Below are positions 8,221-16,035 of a stretch of 64,000 nt of DNA, in pieces. The notes under the pieces were generated by a model. The model was not told the DNA's origin. It was given only the letters and a program-made list of their open reading frames with translations, and did not search any database. Source of the DNA: an uncultured Elusimicrobiales bacterium (GTDB taxonomy: Bacteria; Elusimicrobiota; Elusimicrobia; Elusimicrobiales; Elusimicrobiaceae). The position numbers and the translations under genes were made by a program. Each line of letters starts with the position of its first letter. Position 1 is the stretch's first letter. The stretch is from contig CAKUMH010000006.1 of the NCBI GenBank assembly GCA_934667625.1, forward strand, positions 1 through 64,000, given 5' to 3'.

Positions 8221-9036
8221 TTATTGGTTGAATAATTTGCGTAGCAGTCTGTCGTAATACGGCTGCGGAATTTGCATACCGGGGGTGCTGTTGCGCCCCC
8301 CGTGCGGACCGTGATAATCGGATCCACCCGTTGCCAGCAGCCCATATTTGCGGGCCAGAGCCAGCAAATCTTGTTTCATGGTAAAGGTATGCGCCGGATA
8401 AAATACTTCTATGCCGTCTAGTCCTGCTTCCGTCCACGCCGGGAAATCCCAATGTTCGGCCACAATGCCTGGGTGGGCAATCACGGCAATACCGCCGGCA
8501 CGCTTGATGTGCTTAATAGCCTCTATGGCCGTCACCCCGGCAGAGGGCACATAGCCTACTTGGCCGGGCACCAAATAGCGACGGAACCCTTCCTGGCGGG
8601 AGGGGACAATTTTTTTGGCTTTTAAGGCATCCGCCACATGAGCGCGGGAAACCGTATTGGGCGCCCGGGAAAAAACATCTTCTTCGGTCAGGTCCACCCC
8701 TGCTTTTTGCAGTTGACGGATAATTTGGCGAATACGGTTTTTGCGATTTTCACGGTTTTGGGCCAAAAAGGCCTGAAATTCCGGGTCCTCCAAATTTACG
8801 TTATATCCGGTAAAGTGAAGGTGGTCGTGATCGCGCGTGCTGATTTCTACCCCGCGCGTAAAGCGTACGTGGTGATCCTTACACACCGCTTCGGCTAAAA
8901 GAACTCCGTCTGTAGTGTCGTGGTCTGTCAGCGCATAAATACTTGCGCCGGCCTTAATGGCGGAGAGAGCCACTTCCTGCGGAGAGGAGGTGCCGTCCGA
9001 AAAGTCGGAATGGGTGTGCAAGTCTATTTTGGGCAT
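8221..9036 (-). CDS. PHP-domain phosphoesterase (RNase AM / nucleoside 3',5'-bisphosphate phosphatase type)
   Basis: 271 aa, a metal-dependent PHP hydrolase. The metal ligands stand in IDLHTHSDFSDGTSS (start), YALTDHDTTDG (about 35), GVEIST (Glu near 60), VIAHPG (about 190) and GGSDYHGPHGG (about 245). The size and order match the TrpH/YciV family, which removes phosphate or nucleotides from short RNAs or 3',5'-bisphosphates. Its ATG overlaps the stop of the upstream NifU-like gene by one base (TAATG), so the two are translationally coupled. The exact substrate is uncertain. Confidence 0.9.
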   Translation of the reverse strand: MPKIDLHTHSDFSDGTSSPQEVALSAIKAGASIYALTDHDTTDGVLLAEAVCKDHHVRFTRGVEISTRDHDHLHFTGYNVNLEDPEFQAFLAQNRENRKNRIRQIIRQLQKAGVDLTEEDVFSRAPNTVSRAHVADALKAKKIVPSRQEGFRRYLVPGQVGYVPSAGVTAIEAIKHIKRAGGIAVIAHPGIVAEHWDFPAWTEAGLDGIEVFYPAHTFTMKQDLLALARKYGLLATGGSDYHGPHGGRNSTPGMQIPQPYYDRLLRKLFNQ

Positions 9037-9260
9037 TAAACGCGTTCCACCGCTGTTACACCGGGAACCAATTCCTTAATTTTGCGTTCCACTACGGCCT
9101 GCAAGGTCATTTGCGCGTGAGGACAGCCACCGCAGCGGCCCTGCAGCGCAACGGCTACAATACCGGTCTTTTCGTCCACGCTGACGAGTTCAATATCTCC
9201 GCCGTCGGCCTGCAAAATGGGGCGGATGTCATTAATCACTTGCTGTACTTGTTCTTTCAT
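9036..9260 (-). CDS. NifU C-terminal-domain Fe-S scaffold protein
   Basis: 74 aa. A stand-alone NifU C-terminal (Nfu-type) domain with the CxxC that holds a labile Fe-S cluster: GRCGGCPHAQMTL near residue 45. Typical features around it are INDIRPILQADGGDIELV and the VERKIKELVPGV end. I choose ATG 9260, seven bases after a GGAG, over an in-frame TTG at 9272. A TATAAT -10 box preceded by GC lies at 9289-9294. It is the first gene of an operon with the PHP and SulP genes. The role is Fe-S cluster carriage or assembly. Confidence 0.92.
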   Translation of the reverse strand: MKEQVQQVINDIRPILQADGGDIELVSVDEKTGIVAVALQGRCGGCPHAQMTLQAVVERKIKELVPGVTAVERV

Positions 9261-9288
9261 GATGTTCTCCAAAGGTTAAGTTCTTTTT

Positions 9289-9294
9289 ATTATA
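9289..9294 (-). promoter_or_regulatory. -10 element for the nifU-PHP-sulP operon
   Basis: A perfect TATAAT preceded by GC (AAAAAAGCTATAAT), about 28 nt before the ATG. No convincing -35 hexamer is visible. Confidence 0.5.
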
Positions 9295-9328
9295 GCTTTT
9301 TTAGGGGGACTTAGGCCGCAAGAAACGC

Positions 9329-9358
9329 TTGCAAAAGCGGGGGGAGTATTGCTATACT
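9329..9358 (+). promoter_or_regulatory. Promoter for the SH3-domain gene
   Basis: TTGCAA (9329-9334), an 18-bp spacer, then TATACT (9353-9358), again preceded by GC. Confidence 0.55.
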
Positions 9359-9401
9359 TTTGAGGTAGAGTTTTTAAGGGAAAACAAGGAGAGCAAAGTG
9401 T

Positions 9402-9869
9402 ATGAAAAAATTAGTTGCTATTTGCACGCTGATGTTGTTGGTGAGCGCACCCGTTTTTGCCCAGAAATATGCCAGTGTTAATGCCAAAAGAGCGAACATT
9501 CGCACTTGTGCCGGGACGAAATGCGCGATTAAATTTTACATGTGGAAATATACGCCTGTCATTATGGTAAAAACCAATGAAGACAAGAGCTGGGTGCTTG
9601 TGAAGGATTTTGAAGGCTATAACGGATGGATCTCGGCCGATTTGCTCAGCCCCAAGGGAGGCATGTCTGCCAAAGTGGATTTGAACGTACGCAAAGAGCC
9701 GTCCGCCTCTGCTGATATTGTTTGCACGGTGGAAAAGGGTTACCCGTTTAAATATCTAGCCAAAAAAGGCAAATGGATCCAAGTTGTGGACGACCCCGCC
9801 AATGCCAAGGCCGGCCAGTGCAAAGGTTGGATTTATAACGCCAACTTGTGGGGTTTCTTTAAGCAATAA
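9402..9869 (+). CDS. Exported protein with two bacterial SH3-like domains
   Basis: 155 aa. A signal peptide (MKKLVAICTLMLLVSAPVFA|QKYA) is followed by two SH3b-like repeats. The first is about residues 22-85 (ANIRTCAGTKCAIKFYMWKY ... DFEGYNGWISADLLS) and the second about 90-152 (DLNVRKEPSASADIVCTVEK ... GWIYNANLW). SH3b domains of this kind usually bind peptidoglycan peptides, so a periplasmic, wall-associated role is likely. No catalytic domain is present. The Cys residues (TCAGTKC; IVC...GQC) may form disulfides. It is a single-gene unit between its own promoter and a very strong terminator. Confidence 0.85.
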   Translation: MKKLVAICTLMLLVSAPVFAQKYASVNAKRANIRTCAGTKCAIKFYMWKYTPVIMVKTNEDKSWVLVKDFEGYNGWISADLLSPKGGMSAKVDLNVRKEPSASADIVCTVEKGYPFKYLAKKGKWIQVVDDPANAKAGQCKGWIYNANLWGFFKQ

Positions 9870-9888
9870 GTTTTGCACCAATAAAAAA

Positions 9889-9913
9889 GGCCCGGCTTCG
9901 GCCGGGCCTTTTT
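9889..9913 (+). terminator. Terminator after the SH3-domain gene
   Basis: GGCCCGGC, TTCG, GCCGGGCC followed by TTTTT: a textbook intrinsic terminator with an 8-bp GC stem and a UUCG tetraloop. Confidence 0.95.
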
Positions 9914-9948
9914 GCCTTGGGGCAGTTTGGAAAAAATCAAAATCCCCC

Positions 9949-9977
9949 TTGCCAAAACGCACTTGAAAGGATAAAAT
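9949..9977 (+). promoter_or_regulatory. Promoter giving a probable leaderless mRNA
   Basis: TTGCCA (9949-9954), a 17-bp spacer, then TAAAAT (9972-9977). The predicted start point, 7 nt downstream, is the A of the ATG at 9984, and no ribosome site sits at usable distance. Confidence 0.55.
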
Positions 9978-9983
9978 ATAAAT

Positions 9984-10454
9984 ATGAAAAAGATTTTTAT
10001 TTCGGTGGCAGCGGTAAGTGTGGCGGTTTGCGCTTTTTGTTTGGCGCGCACTGTCAGCGAGGGCCGCTTTAATCTCTCGGGCACAGTAACGGTGCCGGAG
10101 CGTTTGGCGCGCCAGGCCGAGGCGGATAATAATTCGTGCGCGATTATTGTTAAGAATGCGGCGGATGTGCCCGTGGCCATTAAACGCGTTGTCAATCCGA
10201 AGTTTCCGCTTCAGTTTTCTATGGGAGAAGATGATTTGCTCACCGCTAGTTTGGATGGAGAACTGAAGGTGGAAGTGCAAATTAACAATCACGGCCAATT
10301 GGGTGTGGTGAAGCAAGGCGATATTTTTGGCGCTGCCAAAACGCCCGTTAAAGCAAACGCCAAGGATGTGGTGGTGCAGGCAGACCAAACCTTGGGCCGC
10401 GTGCAGCTGGCACGGAACGTAAAGGGGAATTTCTTCCGCACAGCCGCCCGCTAA
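9984..10454 (+). CDS. Small exported protein of unknown function
   Basis: 156 aa. An N-terminal signal sequence (MKKIFISVAAVSVAVCAFCLA) is followed by a soluble domain rich in short beta-type segments (RFNLSGTVTVPERL, SCAIIVKNAADVPVAIKRV, KVEVQINNHGQL). I recognise no family; a small beta-sandwich of the periplasm is a guess. It lies between two exported-protein genes, but terminators on both sides make it a separate transcript. The -10 box ends 6 nt before the ATG and there is no Shine-Dalgarno sequence, so it may be translated from a leaderless mRNA. Confidence 0.75.
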   Translation: MKKIFISVAAVSVAVCAFCLARTVSEGRFNLSGTVTVPERLARQAEADNNSCAIIVKNAADVPVAIKRVVNPKFPLQFSMGEDDLLTASLDGELKVEVQINNHGQLGVVKQGDIFGAAKTPVKANAKDVVVQADQTLGRVQLARNVKGNFFRTAAR

Positions 10455-10474
10455 AACCAAATTTTTTCAGTAAG

Positions 10475-10503
10475 AACCCGGAGCCCTGCGTTCCGGGTTT
10501 TTT
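10475..10503 (+). terminator. Terminator after the 156-aa exported protein
   Basis: AACCCGGA/TCCGGGTT, an 8-bp stem, followed by a T-run. Confidence 0.9.
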
Positions 10504-10589
10504 ATTTCTCTTTTTCTCCAAAAAGAAAAATTGCTCGCAGGGTATTGACTATCGGCGGCAGAAATAGCAAAATAAAAGAGAGGAAAATT

Positions 10590-11315
10590 GTGAAGAAGAC
10601 CCTTTTTATTTTAGCAACGTTAGCCATGTCGTCTGCACTATATGCGCAGGCGGAGGCTGGTGCTTATACGCGTGAGAAAGTGCTGGAGCTGTTTGCCCAG
10701 TATAATCCCTCCGTGTTGGAAAAAGCCCGCCAAAATGAAGCGTATAACTTGGTGCTGGAAAGCTTTGCCTCATCGTATCAGGCTCCGCAAACAGAACAGG
10801 CCCGCCAAGAATTGATAGCAGTCGCACGCAACTTTGATAATTCTTTACAGCTAGAGCTTCTTTCCCAGCAGTATGGGCAGGCGTATTTGCTTTCTGTGCT
10901 GGCGGGGAACGAGCCGGCTGTTTCGCGTGCTTATTTTGAACAGGGACTAACGCCTGTTTTCGCCAACATTTGGGCTGTAACGGTGGAGCTGCGCCGCTAT
11001 CAGCTACGTTTGTTGGAGGACCAACTCAAACAGCTTCGCAAAGATTCAACGCTTACGCCGGATGCCCGGGCGGCGCAAAAGGCCTCTCTTAAAAAACAGA
11101 TTAAAGCTGTCAAACAAGAGCTTAAAGCGCTGCAACGTGCACCCGGGGCCCAAATTGTGGCTGTGCGCGATGCTTATGTGGCACAGGTGGAGAACCAAAT
11201 CCGCCAACAAGCCCAAGCCATGCAGGCCCAAATGCAAACGGCACAGGGGCAGGCCGTGCGCCAAACTTCCAATTTACAAGTAAAAACCAACCACAAAAAA
11301 CCTGTTGCTAAATAG
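10590..11315 (+). CDS. Exported coiled-coil protein of unknown function
   Basis: 241 aa from a GTG start at 10590, chosen because AGAGAGG lies 7 nt upstream and a signal peptide follows at once (KKTLFILATLAMSSALYAQA). The mature part is almost all alpha-helical, with a charged coiled-coil segment at about residues 140-190 (LEDQLKQLRKDSTLTPDARA, ASLKKQIKAVKQELKALQRA). A Gln/Ala-rich tail (AQAMQAQMQTAQGQAV) and a basic end follow. It is probably periplasmic. I recognise no family. It is not OmpH/Skp-like enough to call as such. Confidence 0.75.
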   Translation: MKKTLFILATLAMSSALYAQAEAGAYTREKVLELFAQYNPSVLEKARQNEAYNLVLESFASSYQAPQTEQARQELIAVARNFDNSLQLELLSQQYGQAYLLSVLAGNEPAVSRAYFEQGLTPVFANIWAVTVELRRYQLRLLEDQLKQLRKDSTLTPDARAAQKASLKKQIKAVKQELKALQRAPGAQIVAVRDAYVAQVENQIRQQAQAMQAQMQTAQGQAVRQTSNLQVKTNHKKPVAK

Positions 11316-11322
11316 GTTCCTC

Positions 11323-11352
11323 CGTCCCGTGCGGGGCGTTCGTCGTTTTTTG
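11323..11352 (+). terminator. Weak terminator before secA
   Basis: CGTCCC, GTGC, GGGGCG (6 bp with one G-T pair), followed after 8 nt by GTTTTTTG. Confidence 0.5.
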
Positions 11353-11384
11353 CCATGCTATTTTAACGCTATAAGGAAATAACT

Positions 11385-13976
11385 ATGATTAGACAAGTAA
11401 TTGATAAGATTTTTGGAACCAAAAGTGAACGTGATTTGAAGAAAATTCAGCATTATGTGGATGATGCCAACAAATTTACAGCCCAATTTGAACATTTGAC
11501 CGATGACGAACTGAAAGCTAAAACACAGGAATTTAAAGACCGTTTGGCCAAGGGCGAAACGTTGGACCAGCTCTTGCCGGAAGCCTTTGCAGTGGTTCGC
11601 TTGGCGGCGCAGCGCGTAATTGGGCTCCGCCCGTACGACGTGCAGCTGCTCGGCGGTATTGTGCTGCATCAAGGCAAGATTGCCGAAATGGGCACCGGTG
11701 AAGGGAAAACTTTGGTGGCCGTGCTGCCTTCTTACTTAAACGCCCTGACGGGTAAAGGCGTGCATGTGGTGACGGTGAACGACTACCTCGCCCGCCGTGA
11801 CCGCCAATGGATGGGTCCTATTCACGAATTTTTGGGCCTTACGGTTGGGTATATTAACCACGATATGGACAATGCCGACCGCCGTGAAATGTACGCCAAG
11901 GATATTACGTATGTGACGAACAACGAGCTGGGTTTTGACTACTTGCGCGACAATATGGTCATCAGCCGTGAGGACCGTGTCTTGCGGCCGCTGAATTATT
12001 GTATTGTGGACGAGGTGGACTCCATTTTGATTGACGAGGCCCGCACCCCGCTTATTATTTCCGGTCCGTCCGAACAGAGCACGGATAAATACTATATCGT
12101 AAACCGCCTGATTCCATCCCTAAAAGTCCGCATGATTACGGAAAAGGACGAGGTAAAAGCTAAATACGAAGGCGTAAATTTGGACGAGGGCGTAGACGCC
12201 ATTATTGACGAAAAAGCCCATACGGCCACGCTGACCGATACCGGTATTGCCAAGGCCGAAAAGTTTTTAAACGTGCCCAACCTTTACAACGATGTGGAGT
12301 CCGAATGGGTCCACCATATTAACCAAGCTCTGCGTGCACACCATTTGTACGAACGGGATGTGGACTATGTGGTGAAGGACGGCGAAGTAGTGATTGTAGA
12401 TGAATTTACCGGCCGTTTGATGCCCGGGCGCCGCTGGAGTGACGGTTTGCACCAGGCAGTGGAGGCTAAAGAAGGCCTGCAAATTAAAGAAGAAAACCAA
12501 ACCCTGGCCACTATCACGTTCCAGAACTTCTTTAAGCTGTACAAAAAACTCTCCGGTATGACGGGTACGGCCATGACGGAAGCTAACGAATTTTGGCAGA
12601 TTTACAAGTTGGATGTAGTAGAAATCCGCCCGAACCGCCCGTCCAAACGCATAGACTACCCCGATCTGGTGTATTTGACCGAACGCGAAAAATTTGCGGC
12701 CATTGTGGAGGAAGTGGAACACTTGTGGAAACAGGGTGCCCCCGTGCTGGTGGGCACGCGTTCTATTGAAAAGTCGGAAAAGCTCAGCCACATGCTGCGC
12801 GCCAGAGGCATTCCGCATAAGGTGTTAAACGCTAAATACCACGAAATGGAAGCCCAAATCATCAGCCAAGCCGGCCGCAAAGGAGCGGTGACGATTGCCA
12901 CCAACATGGCCGGGCGCGGTACGGATATTGTGCTGGGCGGAAACCCGGCGGATAAGGCGGAGCAAGACCAAGTGGTGGCACTGGGCGGGTTGCACGTAAT
13001 CGGCAGTGAGCGCCACGAATCCCGCCGTATTGACAACCAGCTGCGCGGCCGCTGTGCGCGCCAGGGCGATCCGGGCTGCTCCCGCTTTTACATTTCGCTG
13101 GACGACGAGCTGATGCGCTTGTTTGCCAACACGACCAAAATCGCTTCTGTGCTCAGCACCATGGGGATGAAAGAAGGCGAAGCCATTGAATCGCGCTTGA
13201 TGACGCGGCAGATTGAGGGCGCCCAGCGCATGGTGGAAGGACGCAACTTCGACATCCGCAAACAACTGCTGGACTACGATAAGGTAATGAACCAACAACG
13301 CACCGCCATTTACGGCTTACGCAATGCCATTTTGGACGGCGAAAACATGACCGAAAAATCCATGCAGATGATGGAGGAAATTGTAGACGAACTGGTGGAA
13401 CAGTACTACAATCCCACGCATTTGCAGCGCTCTGACTTTGAGGCGCTTAATGTGAATTTGCGTAATTTCTTCCCGCTGGATTTCCACTATACTGCAGACA
13501 ACATCGGCCGCAAAACGCACGACCAGTTTGTGGATGAAATTATGGCTCAAGTAAAAGACTTGTACCACGCCCGCGTGCTTTATTTTACTGAGCAGGGCAT
13601 TAATTTCGCGGAAATTGAACGCATGCTTTTATTGCAGATTATTGATAACGCTTGGAAACAGAATTTGTACGAACTGGACCAGCTGCAAAACAGCGTCAGT
13701 CTGCGCGGGTATGCCCAAAAGGATCCGCTGATTGAATACCAAAAAGAATCGTTTAAGCTCTATTCCGCTATGCTCAACCGCGTGCGTGACTTGATGGTCA
13801 GCTATATTTTCCGCCTGCAATTGCCTCCGCGCCGCACTGCGGCCGAGCGGGCACAGGCAGCTGCCGCCAAAAATGCGGACCAGTCTCAGCCGGTTTCCAA
13901 GCACATTGGCCGCAACGATCCGTGTCCGTGTGGCAGTGGGAAAAAATATAAAAAATGTTGTGGAGCTCATTTATGA
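11385..13976 (+). CDS. secA: Preprotein translocase ATPase SecA
   Basis: 863 aa. The motor ATPase that drives unfolded preproteins through SecYEG. Walker A is GTGEGKT at 103-109 and the DEAD-type box is VDEVDSILIDEARTPL near 210. The preprotein cross-linking region, NBD2 (TNMAGRGTDIVLGGNPA) and helical scaffold follow. The C-terminal zinc/SecB-binding tail CPCGSGKKYKKCC is complete. It heads a dense plus-strand run of seven genes that ends with mscL. The next gene's ATG overlaps its stop codon (ATGA), so downstream translation is probably coupled. Confidence 0.98.
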   Translation: MIRQVIDKIFGTKSERDLKKIQHYVDDANKFTAQFEHLTDDELKAKTQEFKDRLAKGETLDQLLPEAFAVVRLAAQRVIGLRPYDVQLLGGIVLHQGKIAEMGTGEGKTLVAVLPSYLNALTGKGVHVVTVNDYLARRDRQWMGPIHEFLGLTVGYINHDMDNADRREMYAKDITYVTNNELGFDYLRDNMVISREDRVLRPLNYCIVDEVDSILIDEARTPLIISGPSEQSTDKYYIVNRLIPSLKVRMITEKDEVKAKYEGVNLDEGVDAIIDEKAHTATLTDTGIAKAEKFLNVPNLYNDVESEWVHHINQALRAHHLYERDVDYVVKDGEVVIVDEFTGRLMPGRRWSDGLHQAVEAKEGLQIKEENQTLATITFQNFFKLYKKLSGMTGTAMTEANEFWQIYKLDVVEIRPNRPSKRIDYPDLVYLTEREKFAAIVEEVEHLWKQGAPVLVGTRSIEKSEKLSHMLRARGIPHKVLNAKYHEMEAQIISQAGRKGAVTIATNMAGRGTDIVLGGNPADKAEQDQVVALGGLHVIGSERHESRRIDNQLRGRCARQGDPGCSRFYISLDDELMRLFANTTKIASVLSTMGMKEGEAIESRLMTRQIEGAQRMVEGRNFDIRKQLLDYDKVMNQQRTAIYGLRNAILDGENMTEKSMQMMEEIVDELVEQYYNPTHLQRSDFEALNVNLRNFFPLDFHYTADNIGRKTHDQFVDEIMAQVKDLYHARVLYFTEQGINFAEIERMLLLQIIDNAWKQNLYELDQLQNSVSLRGYAQKDPLIEYQKESFKLYSAMLNRVRDLMVSYIFRLQLPPRRTAAERAQAAAAKNADQSQPVSKHIGRNDPCPCGSGKKYKKCCGAHL

Positions 13977-14404
13977 AATCGAAAATAAAATCAGCTCTTT
14001 TGCTTGTTTGCGCTGGGATTGCCGTGGTGTTGATTCCCGTGTTTTTGAGTAAAGATACCCCGATAGAGGTGTCGGTAACGGAACTTACCAAAACCAAGCT
14101 GGCCGAACAGGAAGCCGAACAGCAGCAAGAGGCGCAAGCCCAAGCAGCCAAAAACCGCGCCCGCCGTGTGTATCGGTGCCAGGTGGATGAGGATTGCATC
14201 ATCGTGGATAAGGACCCTTGTGGTTGCTTGGTAGGGCCTAGTGGTGTGACAGCGATTAATGCAGCATATACCTTGGATTTTAACCGCATGAATGTGCGCT
14301 CGCTCACCAAGGCCTGCCCCGAAACTGCACCCTCTATGGAAAGAGAATGCAGCCCGTCCGCACATGCCGTTTGTGCGGAACAGGTGTGTAAAATTGCATA
14401 CTAG
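13973..14404 (+). CDS. Membrane-anchored Cys-rich protein between secA and lnt
   Basis: 143 aa from ATG 13973, which overlaps the secA stop and has GGAG 8 nt upstream. A short basic start and one membrane helix (ALLLVCAGIAVVLIPVFL) are followed by a Gln/Glu/Ala-rich linker. A small extracytoplasmic domain with eight Cys comes last, in the pattern YRCQVDEDCIIVDKDPCGCLV ... INAAYTLD ... KACPE ... RECSPS ... VCAEQVCKI. The CxxDxDC...CGC...N pattern resembles small disulfide-rich domains that I have seen in many exported bacterial proteins, but I cannot name a function. Confidence 0.75.
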   Translation: MKSKIKSALLLVCAGIAVVLIPVFLSKDTPIEVSVTELTKTKLAEQEAEQQQEAQAQAAKNRARRVYRCQVDEDCIIVDKDPCGCLVGPSGVTAINAAYTLDFNRMNVRSLTKACPETAPSMERECSPSAHAVCAEQVCKIAY

Positions 14405-14409
14405 GACTT

Positions 14410-16035
14410 ATGCGTTTGTTTAGACAAACTTATACGGAGCAGGATGCCGCGCTCCAAAAGCCATCTTTTTTAGCCCGGTTTACCGCCGGGCTTTTGGCGT
14501 GTGGGCGCGGGTGCTTTTTACTGGGGTGTATGTTGGGCACGGCTTGGCTGATGTATCAAAGCTATCCCAAAAATCCGCACGCTGTTTTGGCATGGTTTGC
14601 GTTAGCTCCTTTTGTATGGGGTGTATGCAAAATTCGTAGCATGTGGTGTTGTGCGCTGTATGGTTGGCTGACGGCCCTGTTGTTTAATGCCGGGATTTTT
14701 TACTGGATTTATTATACCTGCCTGCATGGGGGGGGGCTTTCGAATGCCTTGTCGCTCGCGGCTTGGCTGGGGCTCAGCGGGCTTATGGCGTTGCCGTTTG
14801 CTGTGTTTGGCGGCAGTTGTTACTTTTTGAAACGCACGGGTGGCTTTTTCCCGTTGCTGGCGGCCTGCGGTTGGGTGGCGCTGGAATGGTTGCACCAAAC
14901 GATTGCTTTTTATGGGCTTGGTTTCCCTTGGGTGATGTTGGGGTATACGCAGTGGAATACCCCGGAAATGCTTCAGATTGCGGCTTTTACGGGCGTGTAT
15001 GGCGTTAGCTTTGCGCTTGCGTTTACCGGGGTTTCGTTGGGATGGGCCTTCGTCGTAAAGGGGGTAAAGCAAGGGGTGTGGCACATGCTGCTGGCGGCGG
15101 CCCTGTTTGTGGGCATTTATTTTTATGGGCATTGTGTTTTGCCGGAGGAGCAATCTTCACGTGCGCCGCTTTTAAGTATCAATGTAGCAGTGATGCAGCC
15201 CAATATAGACCAGTATAAAAAATGGAGCCCGGCGTACGAAGAAGAAATCACCCAAACCCTGGATGATATGGGTCATTCGCTCGCGGGCCAAGACGTGATG
15301 CTCATGGTCTGGCCCGAGAGTGCCGTTCCCGGCGAGCTGGGCGAAGAAAAATATACGCACTTATTTGAAGATATCGCTTCCGCTACAGAGGCCTATCAGG
15401 TAGTTGGGTCCAACGTGCCGCAGGGAGACACGCAATACGTGGGTGCGTATTTGTTGTCCCCCAATCGGGATGAATGGCAAAGCTACCGCAAAATAAAGTT
15501 GGTACCGTTTGGGGAATACATCCCGCTGGAAAAGACGGTGCGTTCTCTTTTTAAAGAGGTGGCTGTTTTGGGCGAATTGGGCGCATTTACACCCGGTCCG
15601 CGCAACCAAGAGCCGCTGGATCTGGCCGGGGTGCCGGTTGGGCAAACCATTTGCTATGAGTCTATTTTTCCACAGCTTTATGTGGCACAAAATCGCCAAG
15701 GGGCGAAGCTGTTTTTAAATTTAACCAATGACGCCTGGTTCTTTGATACGTCCGCTCCGTACCAGCATTTGGCAGCCAATGTTTTGCGTGCGGTAGAAAC
15801 CGGGCGACCTGTTTTGCGCGCGGCCAACACGGGCTTTTCCGCAGTGATAGATCCCTTCGGCCGTATAGAGCAAAAATCATCTCTTTTTACGCGGGAAATT
15901 TTGCGCGCTTCTGTGCCGCTGCCCGTTGGGGACAAGATGAATTTTTACACGCAGTGGGGCGATTGGTTTGCGTGGCTCTGTGCCGCTTTGTATTTTACTT
16001 TACTTATTTCCACGATGGTTTTTGCTTATGAATAA
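14410..16035 (+). CDS. lnt: Apolipoprotein N-acyltransferase
   Basis: 541 aa, an inner-membrane enzyme adding the third acyl chain to the N-terminal Cys of lipoproteins, the last step of lipoprotein maturation in diderm bacteria. About six membrane helices fill residues 20-240. The periplasmic nitrilase-like domain carries the catalytic triad: Glu in MVWPESAVPGEL, Lys in KIKLVPFGEYIPLE and Cys in GQTICYESIFP. A final membrane helix ends the protein. It starts 5 nt after the Cys-rich gene and overlaps prfB by 8 nt. Its presence argues for an outer membrane with triacylated lipoproteins. Confidence 0.95.
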   Translation: MRLFRQTYTEQDAALQKPSFLARFTAGLLACGRGCFLLGCMLGTAWLMYQSYPKNPHAVLAWFALAPFVWGVCKIRSMWCCALYGWLTALLFNAGIFYWIYYTCLHGGGLSNALSLAAWLGLSGLMALPFAVFGGSCYFLKRTGGFFPLLAACGWVALEWLHQTIAFYGLGFPWVMLGYTQWNTPEMLQIAAFTGVYGVSFALAFTGVSLGWAFVVKGVKQGVWHMLLAAALFVGIYFYGHCVLPEEQSSRAPLLSINVAVMQPNIDQYKKWSPAYEEEITQTLDDMGHSLAGQDVMLMVWPESAVPGELGEEKYTHLFEDIASATEAYQVVGSNVPQGDTQYVGAYLLSPNRDEWQSYRKIKLVPFGEYIPLEKTVRSLFKEVAVLGELGAFTPGPRNQEPLDLAGVPVGQTICYESIFPQLYVAQNRQGAKLFLNLTNDAWFFDTSAPYQHLAANVLRAVETGRPVLRAANTGFSAVIDPFGRIEQKSSLFTREILRASVPLPVGDKMNFYTQWGDWFAWLCAALYFTLLISTMVFAYE

